A stretch of 64,000 nucleotides of DNA from an uncultured Eubacteriales bacterium. Lineage in GTDB: Bacteria > Bacillota > Clostridia > Peptostreptococcales > Anaerovoracaceae. The position numbers and the translations under genes are program-made. The stretch lies in contig CACWSO010000006.1 in assembly GCA_902763505.1 (NCBI GenBank), positions 1 through 64,000 on the forward strand, in the 5' to 3' direction. The notes below the pieces were generated by a model. The model did no database searches. It worked only from the letters and a program-made list of their open reading frames with translations, and was not told where the DNA came from. Shown one piece after another: positions 31,349-39,833 of this stretch; the first letter of the stretch is position 1, and each line of letters begins with the position of its first letter.

Positions 31349-32158
31349 TTACAGTTCCCATTCTTCCCACTGTTCAGGGCTGATTACCTTCAGTGAATCA
31401 ATCAGAACAACGCAGTCAGGCTGCACGTTCTGCATGACCTTGATCATCTGATTCTTTGGAATTGCGACGCATCCGCCTGTGTACGGTTTGGCTGGTCCGA
31501 GGCAATGCAGGAAGATGGCGGAACCTGCACCCGGCGTACCCTCTTCATTCCAGCTGATGTTCAGGCAGTACTGATATTGATTGACGTACTCGACGATATG
31601 CTCACTATCCTCTGTGTTCAGGTCAGGATAGTCTTTGATGCTGACCATCTCGTTGTAATGGTAGCCTTCCCTTTGGTCGCCGGACCAGTAATCGTCTTCT
31701 GTCACCTGTTGATATTCGATCGCGCAACCTGGGTCATCTGCAATACCAAATGCGGCATTGAAATGGAATACTCCGATTGGCGTCATGGCATCGCCTTCCT
31801 TGGTTTTGCCCAGTCCGTATTTGCCGATGTATCCAGGTGTTGTCATAACCTGCTTCCAGTTTCCATCTTCATCCTTTTGATGCATGGACACATAAGCTGT
31901 CGTCGGTCCGATGCCCGCTACGATAAACAGCTGGTTGGCATCCTTTGCTTCGTCGAGACTGCTGACCCACTCCGGTGAATCTTCTGCTGTCGCCATATCA
32001 AATTCTGCATCCATAGGATCTGCTACAACAGCAGCGCTTTCTGTATCCTGTGCCGCCTCTTCTTCCGCCGAGCCTGATGCACCGCAGCCTGCTGTGAAGC
32101 AAAGGCATGCAAAGAGCATCAGCCCTAAAGTGATTCTTTTGAATAAACTTGTTTTCAT
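31349..32158 (-). CDS. L,D-transpeptidase family lipoprotein, second copy
   Basis: 269 residues with signal and lipobox CFTAGCG near residue 25. The catalytic domain closely matches the neighbour: the GYIGKYGLGKTKEGDAMTPIG strand-loop, QVTEDDYWSGDQREGY, and the active-site motif FLHCLGPAKPYTGGCVAIP. Its lipid anchor would hold it at the outer face of the membrane. An AAGGAGG ribosome binding site precedes the start. The two copies and the VanX-like gene lie head-to-tail and are probably one unit for D-Ala and crosslink handling. Confidence 0.87.
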   Translation of the reverse strand: MKTSLFKRITLGLMLFACLCFTAGCGASGSAEEEAAQDTESAAVVADPMDAEFDMATAEDSPEWVSSLDEAKDANQLFIVAGIGPTTAYVSMHQKDEDGNWKQVMTTPGYIGKYGLGKTKEGDAMTPIGVFHFNAAFGIADDPGCAIEYQQVTEDDYWSGDQREGYHYNEMVSIKDYPDLNTEDSEHIVEYVNQYQYCLNISWNEEGTPGAGSAIFLHCLGPAKPYTGGCVAIPKNQMIKVMQNVQPDCVVLIDSLKVISPEQWEEWEL

Positions 32159-32251
32159 TACTGATCCTCCTTGAAAGCCAATTAGTTATATATACTAATA
32201 ATACCATATATTGTACCTTTGAGCATAGATAAAACTATAAATTCCTTCATA

Positions 32252-32281
32252 TTGACCGCCTAAGAGGCCGAGCCGTATAAT
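32252..32281 (+). promoter_or_regulatory. Promoter of the MMPL exporter gene
   Basis: TTGACC at 32252-32257, an 18-base spacer and TATAAT at 32276-32281 on the plus strand, 42 bases before the ATG. The spacer contains the short inverted repeat GGCC/GCC-type sequences, but no clear operator. Confidence 0.7.
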
Positions 32282-32322
32282 AGCACCGTACCATACTTTC
32301 AGATATTTCGGGCAATACAGAT

Positions 32323-35300
32323 ATGAAACAGCGTTTTGCGCAGTTCATCGTTGCGCACAGCAAGACAATCTTAATCATATTCATCATCCTGGCTTTGGGA
32401 TGCGGCGCACTGATTCCTTTCGTGAATGTCAACAAAGATATGACCATGTATCTGCCGAAGGACTCTGCCATGCGCCACGGTCTGGACCTGATGAAAACCG
32501 AGTTCGGCGATGAGAATTCCAGCGACCTTGAAGTCATGTTTGATGACCTTAAGACGAACGCGCAGAAACAGGATGTACTCCAAAAGCTGGAAGCCATGAA
32601 GTACGCGGACTCGGTGGATTATGATGCCGTCGATGAGGACGAGGATCACTTCTACAACAAAGGCAAGTACACCCGCTTCATCATCAACTGCGAGTACGAC
32701 CAGTACTCCAAGGAAGCATCGGCACTGTGGAACGACGTCATGGAAACCTATGTCAATGGGCCGGACGTTGACGAAGACCGCAACGTGGTGCTCGGCGGCA
32801 CGATCAATTCCGCCAATAAGAACGAGCTCCCTCTCTGGATTCTCGTGATCGCAGTCTCTCTTGTTGTGGTTATTCTGCTGATCATGGCAAGCTCCTGGAT
32901 CGAGCCCCTTGCGTTCATGATCACCATTGGGATCGCTGTGCTCATCAACATGGGCACCTACGTATTCTTCCCAAGTATTTCGAAGACGACCTTCGGAATT
33001 GTCGCCATTCTCCAGCTGGGTCTCAGCATGGACTATTCCATCATGCTTCTGAACCGCTACCGTCAGGAACGGCGGTTAACTGATGAAAAGCATGCAGCCA
33101 TGCGGGAAGCCCTTTCCCGTTCCTTCGGCGCAATTACCGGCAGCTCCCTTACGACATTCGCGGGACTGCTGGCTCTGGTGTTCATGAGCTTTACCATCGG
33201 CGCGGACATCGGTCTGTCTCTGGCAAAAGGCGTCATCATCAGCATGCTCTGCATCTTCACCGCATTGCCTGCACTCATTCTGGGCTTCGACGATCTGATG
33301 CTCCGCACGGTCAAGCGCACGCCGCCGTTCGATCTGCCGCGGCTTTCCCGGTTCCAGCATAAGTTGCGCATTCCGCTCACGATTCTGTTCGCCGCGATGC
33401 TGATTGGCTCCTTTGGTCTGAGAAACGGCGTGGACTTCTCCTACGCCCAGAGCTGGCTGACGCAGATCGACAAGGTCTTCGGACATACCAATACCATCGT
33501 CATGGTCTACGATGAAGAAGACGGCGAAAAAGCCGGAGAGCTGGCAGACTCCCTCGAAGATGATTCGAAAGTCCGCAGCGCAGTCTGCTACGAGAGCACT
33601 CTCGGCAAACAGCGGCTCGTGGCTGATATGCACGACTTCATCGACGATTTGCGGGACGAAAGCAATAGCAGCAGCGACAGCAAAGGCGGCACAGACTCCT
33701 CCAGCGACATGGACCTGAGCAACGCTATGCTGAAGATGATTTACTATGATTACCATATGGGCGATCCGGACTTCACTTTGACGATTCCGGAGTTCGTTGC
33801 GTTCCTGCGTGGCGACGTGTTCAACGACCCGGATTTCGCCGACAGCATCGACCAGGAGACGAAGGACCAAATCAACGACATGGTCAAGTTCACAGACCGC
33901 AGCGCCCTCACCACGAAAAAAACAGCCGCCGGCCTGGCGGATTTCTTCGGTATGAAGAAGTCACAGGCTGCGCAGCTTTTGCTTTATTACCAGATCAAAA
34001 ACGGCAAGTCCGGCGAATCGATGACCCTGCCGAATTTCGTCGACTTCCTCATCAACGATGTAGCGACGGATTCCGAATACGGCAAGATGATCAGCAAATC
34101 CCAGCTGAACCAGCTCAAACAGTTGCAGCCTTTCACTGACAAAAGCGCCATGACTGCCCCGCTGCCGTACGCCCAGACGGCGCAGATTCTCGGCATAGAC
34201 GAGACCCAGATGCGCCTGATCTACGTCAATCACTATGCAAAGGCGGGTGTATCCTCTCAGCGTTCCATTTCAGATCTCGCCGCTCTTTTCAGCGACATGG
34301 CGGCTGACCCTGCCCTCGCCGACCAGTTTGGCGGTCAGGAAACGGCGCAGCTCATCGGAGGCCTGAATCAGATTGGGCAGATGGATCCGTCCTCTTATGA
34401 TGTCAACGGAATGGCGCAGGCCCTGGAGGGATACGGTATGCCCCTTGACGCAGGCAGTATTGCCTTTGCCTATGCTTATGGGGATCTGTCCGCCGATCCG
34501 TCGGCCCACACGATTTCCGTACAGGATCTCATCTCTTACATACTGAACGATACGGACACCAGCAGTTCCTTGTCTTCAGAGCAGAAAAAGCAGCTCAGCA
34601 CGTTGAAGCAGATTATTGATGCGTCCGTCTCCGGCAAGAAACTCTCCGCAAAAACGATGGGTTCCATTCTCGGAATGAAATCCTCCGATGTGAACAAGAT
34701 CTACCTGCTGCACCAGTACAAAAGCGGCAGGACCGGTTCCTGGAAGCTGACGCCGCAACAGTTTATCAACTTCCTCGTGGACAAAGTGCTTTCGGACAAG
34801 TCCATGAAATCCAGAATCGGCGGCAATGCCTCGGATCTGAAGCTCGCGAAAAAGCTCATCAACAGCGTGGTTGCCGGTAAGGAATTCACCCACTCTGCGC
34901 TGGCTGACTTCTTCGATGATTACAGCAATACTTCGAGCGGGTCTTCCAACTTTGATCCTGACGACATTTCCCTGCTCTACACGCTCTACGGTTCCCGTCA
35001 TTTCTATGATGATACGTGGACCATGGATATCATGCAGCTGGTGACCCATCTGGATGAGAATATGATCAGCAGACCTGCCTTTGCGAAGAATATGGACGCG
35101 GAGGATATCGAAGACGTGCATGAAATGCGCGGTGATATGGATGAAGCTGCGGAGCTTTTGCATGGAAAACATTACGGGCGCATGATGATCACCGCAGTGA
35201 TGGAAGAAGACTCCGACGAGACGCGGGCCTTCATGGACGATCTGACCGGCTGGACGGGCAGCCATTTCGACAACGATATGTACCTGATTGGCAACACCCC

Positions 35301-35829
35301 GATGGCCTATGAGATGTCCAAGACCTTCCACCATGAATTGAACAAGATCACGCTGATCACGGCGCTGTTCATCCTGTTCATCGTGCTGCTCACCTTCCGG
35401 CGTCTGGCAACGTCTATCATTCTCGTGCTGCTGATCCAGTGCGCCGTCTTCCTGACAATGGCTGTCCTGAACTTGCTGCATGTGGATATGCAGTACATGG
35501 CGCTTCTGGTCGTGCAGAGCATCATGATGGGCGCGACCATCGACTACGCCATCATCTACACCACCTATTATGTCGAAAACCGGACCCTGCTGAGCCCGCT
35601 TGAAGCGATTCGTGCTGCCTACAAGGGCTCCCTGCAGACGATCCTGACTTCTGCCACGATCCTGACCGCGGCAGTCGGCGTGCTCAGTTTCGCCTTCTAC
35701 GACCCTTCGATCCGGCAGATCTGCCGCATCCTGGCGATCGGCTGCCTGATAGCGACCATTCTCGTCATCTTCGTACTGCCGGCCATCCTGGCGTGTCTGG
35801 ACTGGTTCGTCGCAAAACGCAAAGCATAA
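32323..35829 (+). CDS. MMPL/RND superfamily exporter with repeat-rich central domain
   Basis: 1168 residues. The first helix is near the start (ILIIFIILALGCGALIPFV). A sterol-sensing-like membrane bundle occupies residues ~170-360 (LPLWILVIAVSLVVVILLIM, LGLSMDYSIMLLNRYRQERR), and a second bundle lies at the C-terminus (~1010-1160, with QSIMMGATIDYAIIYTTYYV). Both have the D-Y dyad expected for the proton relay. Between them is an unusually long extracytoplasmic region (~450-960) made of about six degenerate repeats containing FTD.SA and LADFFGM units. The substrate is unknown; family members move lipids, sterol-like or peptide compounds. The gene stands alone, with a good promoter and a terminator. 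Confidence 0.87.
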   Translation: MKQRFAQFIVAHSKTILIIFIILALGCGALIPFVNVNKDMTMYLPKDSAMRHGLDLMKTEFGDENSSDLEVMFDDLKTNAQKQDVLQKLEAMKYADSVDYDAVDEDEDHFYNKGKYTRFIINCEYDQYSKEASALWNDVMETYVNGPDVDEDRNVVLGGTINSANKNELPLWILVIAVSLVVVILLIMASSWIEPLAFMITIGIAVLINMGTYVFFPSISKTTFGIVAILQLGLSMDYSIMLLNRYRQERRLTDEKHAAMREALSRSFGAITGSSLTTFAGLLALVFMSFTIGADIGLSLAKGVIISMLCIFTALPALILGFDDLMLRTVKRTPPFDLPRLSRFQHKLRIPLTILFAAMLIGSFGLRNGVDFSYAQSWLTQIDKVFGHTNTIVMVYDEEDGEKAGELADSLEDDSKVRSAVCYESTLGKQRLVADMHDFIDDLRDESNSSSDSKGGTDSSSDMDLSNAMLKMIYYDYHMGDPDFTLTIPEFVAFLRGDVFNDPDFADSIDQETKDQINDMVKFTDRSALTTKKTAAGLADFFGMKKSQAAQLLLYYQIKNGKSGESMTLPNFVDFLINDVATDSEYGKMISKSQLNQLKQLQPFTDKSAMTAPLPYAQTAQILGIDETQMRLIYVNHYAKAGVSSQRSISDLAALFSDMAADPALADQFGGQETAQLIGGLNQIGQMDPSSYDVNGMAQALEGYGMPLDAGSIAFAYAYGDLSADPSAHTISVQDLISYILNDTDTSSSLSSEQKKQLSTLKQIIDASVSGKKLSAKTMGSILGMKSSDVNKIYLLHQYKSGRTGSWKLTPQQFINFLVDKVLSDKSMKSRIGGNASDLKLAKKLINSVVAGKEFTHSALADFFDDYSNTSSGSSNFDPDDISLLYTLYGSRHFYDDTWTMDIMQLVTHLDENMISRPAFAKNMDAEDIEDVHEMRGDMDEAAELLHGKHYGRMMITAVMEEDSDETRAFMDDLTGWTGSHFDNDMYLIGNTPMAYEMSKTFHHELNKITLITALFILFIVLLTFRRLATSIILVLLIQCAVFLTMAVLNLLHVDMQYMALLVVQSIMMGATIDYAIIYTTYYVENRTLLSPLEAIRAAYKGSLQTILTSATILTAAVGVLSFAFYDPSIRQICRILAIGCLIATILVIFVLPAILACLDWFVAKRKA

Positions 35830-35830
35830 A

Positions 35831-35861
35831 AAGAAGGACCTCGTGAGAGGTCCTTTTGTGA
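35831..35861 (+). terminator. Terminator of the MMPL exporter gene
   Basis: Perfect stem AAGGACCTC/GAGGTCCTT with a GTGA loop at 35834-35855 followed by TTTTGTG on the plus strand. Confidence 0.9.
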
Positions 35862-35883
35862 CTACGTTTGATGACAGCATGCT

Positions 35884-36900
35884 CTATTTCTTCTGGAAAT
35901 CACTCAGCGAGTAGTGTATCCTGTCTGCGGAGATCATATCCGTGTCGAAGAACAGGGACAGGCGCAGTTTGCCTGCGATTTCCTTCAGCAGACGGCATCC
36001 TGCGATGCTGTTCCCCTTCGGGTCGAGGGACGGTCCAAATACGCCGATGCCGGCGCGCTTATCGGATACGGCCAGCAATCCCCCGCCGACGCCCGACTTG
36101 GTCGGAATGCCGACTTCGACCGCGTAAGTTCCGGATCCATCATACATGCCGCATGTGAGCATGAGAGTCTTGACGATTCGAACGGTTTCGCTGGACAGAT
36201 AACGTTTGCCGGAGATGTTCCCGACGCCGTCATTGGCCAGGCGGTTTGCAAAGTTGGCCAGAGACTCAGCGGTCACATCCAGTGAGCACATCTTCGTGTA
36301 GAAACGAAGCGCATCTTCAACATCTGACTGGATGATGTTTTTGCTTTCGAGCAGGTACGCGATGGCGCGGTTTCTGGAACAGGTGCCCATCTCTGATTCA
36401 TAGACATCCTTGTTCATGACGATGTCTTTGTCGTCGCAGAGTTCCTTCGCAAAACGCAGCATGTCATGGAATGAAACTTCCTCGATCAGCATGCCGGCCA
36501 CTGCGATAGCACCTGAATTGATCAGCGGATTGTACGGCTTGTTAGAGTTCAGGTCCAGCTCAACCAGAGAGTTGAATGCTTCGCCCGATGGCTCTGCCGA
36601 GACCTTCTCAAAGAGTTTCTCCGCACCGAAGAGCTCCAGCGCAACGCAAAGCGAAATGATCTTGGAGATGGACTGCACTGTGAATCGTTTGTCGCAGTCA
36701 CCGAGCAGGATCTTGTCCCCCGCCAGCGGATAGATGCAGATGCCAAGCTGGTTCGGATCTGCCTTCCCAAGCTCTGGAATGTAATCTGCTACTGTGCCCT
36801 TCGGGATCTCCTGACGGGCGATATCCATGGCCTCCTCGATGATCTTTACCGCTTCATCATGGGTCATGAGTTCATAATCCACATGTAATGTGTTCGGCAT
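35884..36900 (-). CDS. glsA: Glutaminase A
   Basis: 338 residues; converts glutamine to glutamate and ammonia. The SxxK catalytic pair is S77-I-S-K80 in RFTVQSISKIISL. Other signatures are NKPYNPLINSGAIAVAGM, CSRNRAIAYLLES, and the C-terminal GIPTKSGVGGGLLAV with Tyr/Ser active-site positions. AGGAGG precedes the ATG at 36900, and an upstream in-frame ATG (36930) is rejected. In gut clostridia this supplies glutamate and can relieve acid stress. It is followed by no obvious transporter gene. Confidence 0.95.
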   Translation of the reverse strand: MPNTLHVDYELMTHDEAVKIIEEAMDIARQEIPKGTVADYIPELGKADPNQLGICIYPLAGDKILLGDCDKRFTVQSISKIISLCVALELFGAEKLFEKVSAEPSGEAFNSLVELDLNSNKPYNPLINSGAIAVAGMLIEEVSFHDMLRFAKELCDDKDIVMNKDVYESEMGTCSRNRAIAYLLESKNIIQSDVEDALRFYTKMCSLDVTAESLANFANRLANDGVGNISGKRYLSSETVRIVKTLMLTCGMYDGSGTYAVEVGIPTKSGVGGGLLAVSDKRAGIGVFGPSLDPKGNSIAGCRLLKEIAGKLRLSLFFDTDMISADRIHYSLSDFQKK

Positions 36901-36936
36901 TTCTAACCTCCTAACATAAAGGCAGCGCACTGCCCA

Positions 36937-37545
36937 TCAGTGAAAGACGACCCTCTTCACCTTATCAAAGAATGTTCCGTCCTCCAGACTCTCCTTGATT
37001 TCTTCCTTGATGCTGAACTTCTGTCCTGTCCGGTCTTCGTAGATTTCTTCAAAGGTTCTACCCTGGTCGTATGGATCCAGATCTACATTACCTGCGCTTT
37101 CCCGGAAAGAATGATCCTCCGGCAGGTACTTATACGCCAAATTGTGCTGCTCCCATTCATAAGCCATATCCTCCGCCGTACGGTAGGACACCATATCCTT
37201 GCCGTGCACCGGGTGGACATCGATGAGTGCCTGGCAGATGATTTCCATATCATCCTTGTCCGTGATTCTGTAAGAATCGTAAATCGTCCAGCAATCGTAC
37301 TGATACAAAGCTCTGAACTCCTGTCCATTGTATGTGAAGGCATAGTTCCTCCCGGCGCCATCCACATCGTGCAGATTGATATCCTCCGCGGATGAAAGAA
37401 CCGAGCCGCTTGTGCTCTCCTGTTCTTCCTCCGCCACGCCGGTCTGGTGATCGTTGACCAGATTCACGATGAAGTCCGGAAAGCCGTGCAGGAACACATA
37501 CCCGCACGCCAGTACGATTAAAATCAGTATAATCAGTTTTTTCAT
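36937..37545 (-). CDS. Signal-anchored protein of unknown function (202 residues)
   Basis: Begins MKKLIILILIVLACGYVFLHGF, an N-terminal membrane anchor or signal peptide, followed by an acidic linker and a soluble domain with many aromatic residues (YAFTYNGQEFRALYQYDCWTIYDSYR). The C-terminal helix is charged. No domain is recognised. AGGG precedes the ATG. It lies 15 bases after the sce7726-type gene and 36 bases before the glutaminase gene on the same strand, and may be co-transcribed with either. Confidence 0.65.
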   Translation of the reverse strand: MKKLIILILIVLACGYVFLHGFPDFIVNLVNDHQTGVAEEEQESTSGSVLSSAEDINLHDVDGAGRNYAFTYNGQEFRALYQYDCWTIYDSYRITDKDDMEIICQALIDVHPVHGKDMVSYRTAEDMAYEWEQHNLAYKYLPEDHSFRESAGNVDLDPYDQGRTFEEIYEDRTGQKFSIKEEIKESLEDGTFFDKVKRVVFH

Positions 37546-37560
37546 TCTACCCTACCCCTG

Positions 37561-38160
37561 TTACAAAAGTGTATAATCTCTTTCAAAAAGCTCTTCGCTG
37601 ATCGCCTCATGCAAAACCTCCGCAGGCACTTTTTCAATCAGCTTTTCTCCTATAAATTTCTTGTTTTTGTTCGTGTATTTCGGCATGCCGTTCTTCGCCT
37701 GGATGTGCGCCAGCTCGGACTTCCAAAGCAGACTGAGTTTCTGCTTCAGCTTCGCCTTCGGATTCGGATGGGCTTCCCGCACGCGGTAAAAGTCCACCCT
37801 GCCTTTGATCAGTTCCACCGTAATAATACCCCAGTACTCCGGCACATGCTTCGCCACATGCATGGCGTGTTTTGAACCTGCCACGATGTAGTTCTCGTCG
37901 TAGTATTTGTCGTAGTACTTCACCTGATCCGCGAGTCGTACATAGGTGTCGGCGTCGCTCTTGATTTCAATGCCGCAGAGCTTGTCAGGCAAAACCATCA
38001 CAACGTCGGCGCGGGCTTTGCCCGTCACCTTCTCCTCGATGAATCTGACTTTGCCATACCGCTCCTCCAGATAGAGGAACAGCGGCTCTCTGATGTCCGC
38101 ATCTTTCAGGACGATCGGCGCGGTGTCTTTAGCTGTTGCCGTTGCTTTTGCTCCTGTCAT
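37561..38160 (-). CDS. Sce7726 family protein (nuclease-like)
   Basis: 199 residues. The stretch ADVVMVLPDKLCGIEIKSDADTYVRL at about 55-80 has the acidic residue and E-x-K of a PD-(D/E)XK-type core, as in the sce7726 family. The YYDKYYDENYIVAGS segment follows. The family is of unproven nuclease function and is widespread in Firmicutes and phages. The start ATG at 38160 overlaps the yjbQ stop by 4 bases, which fixes it. Composition is like its surroundings. Confidence 0.75.
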   Translation of the reverse strand: MTGAKATATAKDTAPIVLKDADIREPLFLYLEERYGKVRFIEEKVTGKARADVVMVLPDKLCGIEIKSDADTYVRLADQVKYYDKYYDENYIVAGSKHAMHVAKHVPEYWGIITVELIKGRVDFYRVREAHPNPKAKLKQKLSLLWKSELAHIQAKNGMPKYTNKNKKFIGEKLIEKVPAEVLHEAISEELFERDYTLL

Positions 38161-38579
38161 AGCAGTCTGACTCCGTCCTGCCCTTCCATGATTTTCACGA
38201 AGCATTTCCGGCTGCGTGGTCCGTCAAACTCGCAGAAGTAAATGCCCTGCCATGTGCCGAGCAAAAGCCTCCCATCCTCGATGATGATCTGTTCGGAGAA
38301 TCCGATCATGCTGGATTTCAGGTGTGCCGCCGAGTTGCCTTCCATGTGATGATATCCGTCTTCCCACGGCACGATTTTGCCCAGCTCCATGGTGAAGTCT
38401 CTGACCACATCCGGGTCCGCGTTCTCATTGATCGTCACCGCAGCTGCCGTATGCGGAATGAACACGGTGCAGATACCGTCCCGCACACCGCTTTCTGTGA
38501 CAGCCCGCTGCACCTGGTGGGTGATGTCCAGCATCTGTGTATGTTTTGATGTCTTTATTTCGAACTTGATTGTCTTCAT
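38157..38579 (-). CDS. yjbQ: YjbQ family (UPF0047) secondary thiamine-phosphate synthase-like protein
   Basis: A 140-residue single-domain protein with the family signature TVFIPHTAAAVTINENADPDVVRDF near residue 38, then the HMEGNSAAHLKSSMIG and LLLGTWQGIYFCEFDGPR segments, which carry the conserved His/Glu/Gly positions. YjbQ proteins can replace ThiE in some strains, but the physiological role is unsettled. Length is normal. It is the first gene of a two-gene unit with the sce7726-type gene, joined by ATGA. Confidence 0.92.
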   Translation of the reverse strand: MKTIKFEIKTSKHTQMLDITHQVQRAVTESGVRDGICTVFIPHTAAAVTINENADPDVVRDFTMELGKIVPWEDGYHHMEGNSAAHLKSSMIGFSEQIIIEDGRLLLGTWQGIYFCEFDGPRSRKCFVKIMEGQDGVRLL

Positions 38580-38618
38580 GTGATTTCTCTGTTCCTCTGT
38601 TGTCTGTTTTCGATCCTG

Positions 38619-39632
38619 TTACAGCTCCTTGATCAAAAAACTGTCCATCGTCTCATGCACTGCATAAGGCGGCCGGTCAATCAGCGTATACCCTTCTTTC
38701 TCGTACAGTTTCAGCGCTGCCTGCAGATTGGAGTGGGTCTCAATATAGATTTTGCCGTAGCCCAGTCTCTTTGCCTCTTCTTCAACCATTTTGACCAGTC
38801 TGGTGGCGATGCCGTGTCCATGGCAGTCCTCTGCTACATAGAGTTTCTGCAGCTCCGCGCAGTCTTCCAGTCCTTCAAAGACATCCACGCCGCATCCGCC
38901 GACGACTCTGCCTTCCGGATTGACCGCCACGAAGTAGTTCCGCTTCTCTGGCATAGCCATATAGTACCCGCAAAGATCATCCAGATTCGGGTCGAAGTAT
39001 GCCGTGCCCGGAATAGCCAGACCGTTGCTCTTCAGTCCGTTTTGGACCAGAAACTTCAGCGTCGGATTGTCTGACGGTTGCACCTGCCTGTAGGTGATTT
39101 CCTCTTTGCCTGCATCTTCCTCCAGCGTGAACTCCCACGCGCAGCAGCCTTCCCGCTCGCTCTCCGTGATGTCCGGGTAGCAGCTGATGCATTTGCATGA
39201 GATTCTATCGTCGATGACCTTCGCAAAATCCGCGTATTCTATTTCTCCGATAGCTTTGCAAGGATGCCACTCCATGCCTTTGCGGCTGCGCGCCCGCTGC
39301 ACTCTGCAGTTGAGCGTTCTGTAGATCATCCTGTTGCCATCCTGAATGTATTCCTCATCGTTGAGGTTGGCGTAGAGGCGGAACCGCATGGCCTTCTCCA
39401 GACCCTCAAGTCCTGCTCTATCTGGCAGTTTCAGAAACTCCTTGACCCGCTTCGCCTCAATCACGGTGAAGGACCGCCAGATTTCCTTGTCGCAGTCCAT
39501 GGCGCCGTCCATTCCCTGCCGTTTCTCAACTGCCTGGAACCAAAGCCCGTCGCACGCGAGCCAGTCCTTCGAATATATTTCCGCCAGCTCAATGAGCTGT
39601 TCCTTGCTGAGTTTTTTCAGTTCTTCGTTCAT
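38619..39632 (-). CDS. DUF6125-like domain fused to a GNAT acetyltransferase
   Basis: 337 residues in two parts. Residues 1 to ~165 match a family with LSKEQLIELAEIYSKDWLACDGLWFQ at the N-terminus and CISCYPDITESEREGCCAWEF at the end, known as DUF6125 in single-domain form; its Cys-rich end suggests metal binding. Residues ~175-337 are a GNAT domain: ELQKLYVAEDCHGHGIATRLVKM is the acetyl-CoA motif, and YEKEGYTLI is motif B. The fusion implies a substrate-recognition domain tied to acetyl transfer. AGGAG precedes the ATG. Family naming for the N-terminal part is from memory. Confidence 0.78.
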   Translation of the reverse strand: MNEELKKLSKEQLIELAEIYSKDWLACDGLWFQAVEKRQGMDGAMDCDKEIWRSFTVIEAKRVKEFLKLPDRAGLEGLEKAMRFRLYANLNDEEYIQDGNRMIYRTLNCRVQRARSRKGMEWHPCKAIGEIEYADFAKVIDDRISCKCISCYPDITESEREGCCAWEFTLEEDAGKEEITYRQVQPSDNPTLKFLVQNGLKSNGLAIPGTAYFDPNLDDLCGYYMAMPEKRNYFVAVNPEGRVVGGCGVDVFEGLEDCAELQKLYVAEDCHGHGIATRLVKMVEEEAKRLGYGKIYIETHSNLQAALKLYEKEGYTLIDRPPYAVHETMDSFLIKEL

Positions 39633-39761
39633 CGGTCATTCTCCTGCTTATTGTCCTTATCTTATAGTGTATCACGATATTGCAAGTACGCTCAATGGCA
39701 AAGAATTGGCCTGCTTTCGTCAATCATATCATCCTCTCCAGCTGGCAATGTGATGAACAGA

Positions 39762-39795
39762 TGAAAAACAGAGACCCCGAGGAGTCTCTGTGCGA
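39762..39795 (-). terminator. Terminator of the amidohydrolase operon
   Basis: Stem CAGAGAC/GTCTCTG at 39769-39790 followed on the minus strand by TTTTTCATC. The rest of the 39633-39833 gap holds a weak minus-strand promoter for the GNAT fusion gene and nothing else that I can see. Confidence 0.87.
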
Positions 39796-39833
39796 TTCCG
39801 ACAGACTAGCTATCGGATACATATTTCCATGCC

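Noticed and set aside
34576-35880. 434-codon minus-strand open frame opposite the MMPL gene
   Set aside because: Shadow of a GC-rich coding sequence; no start signals and no family resemblance.
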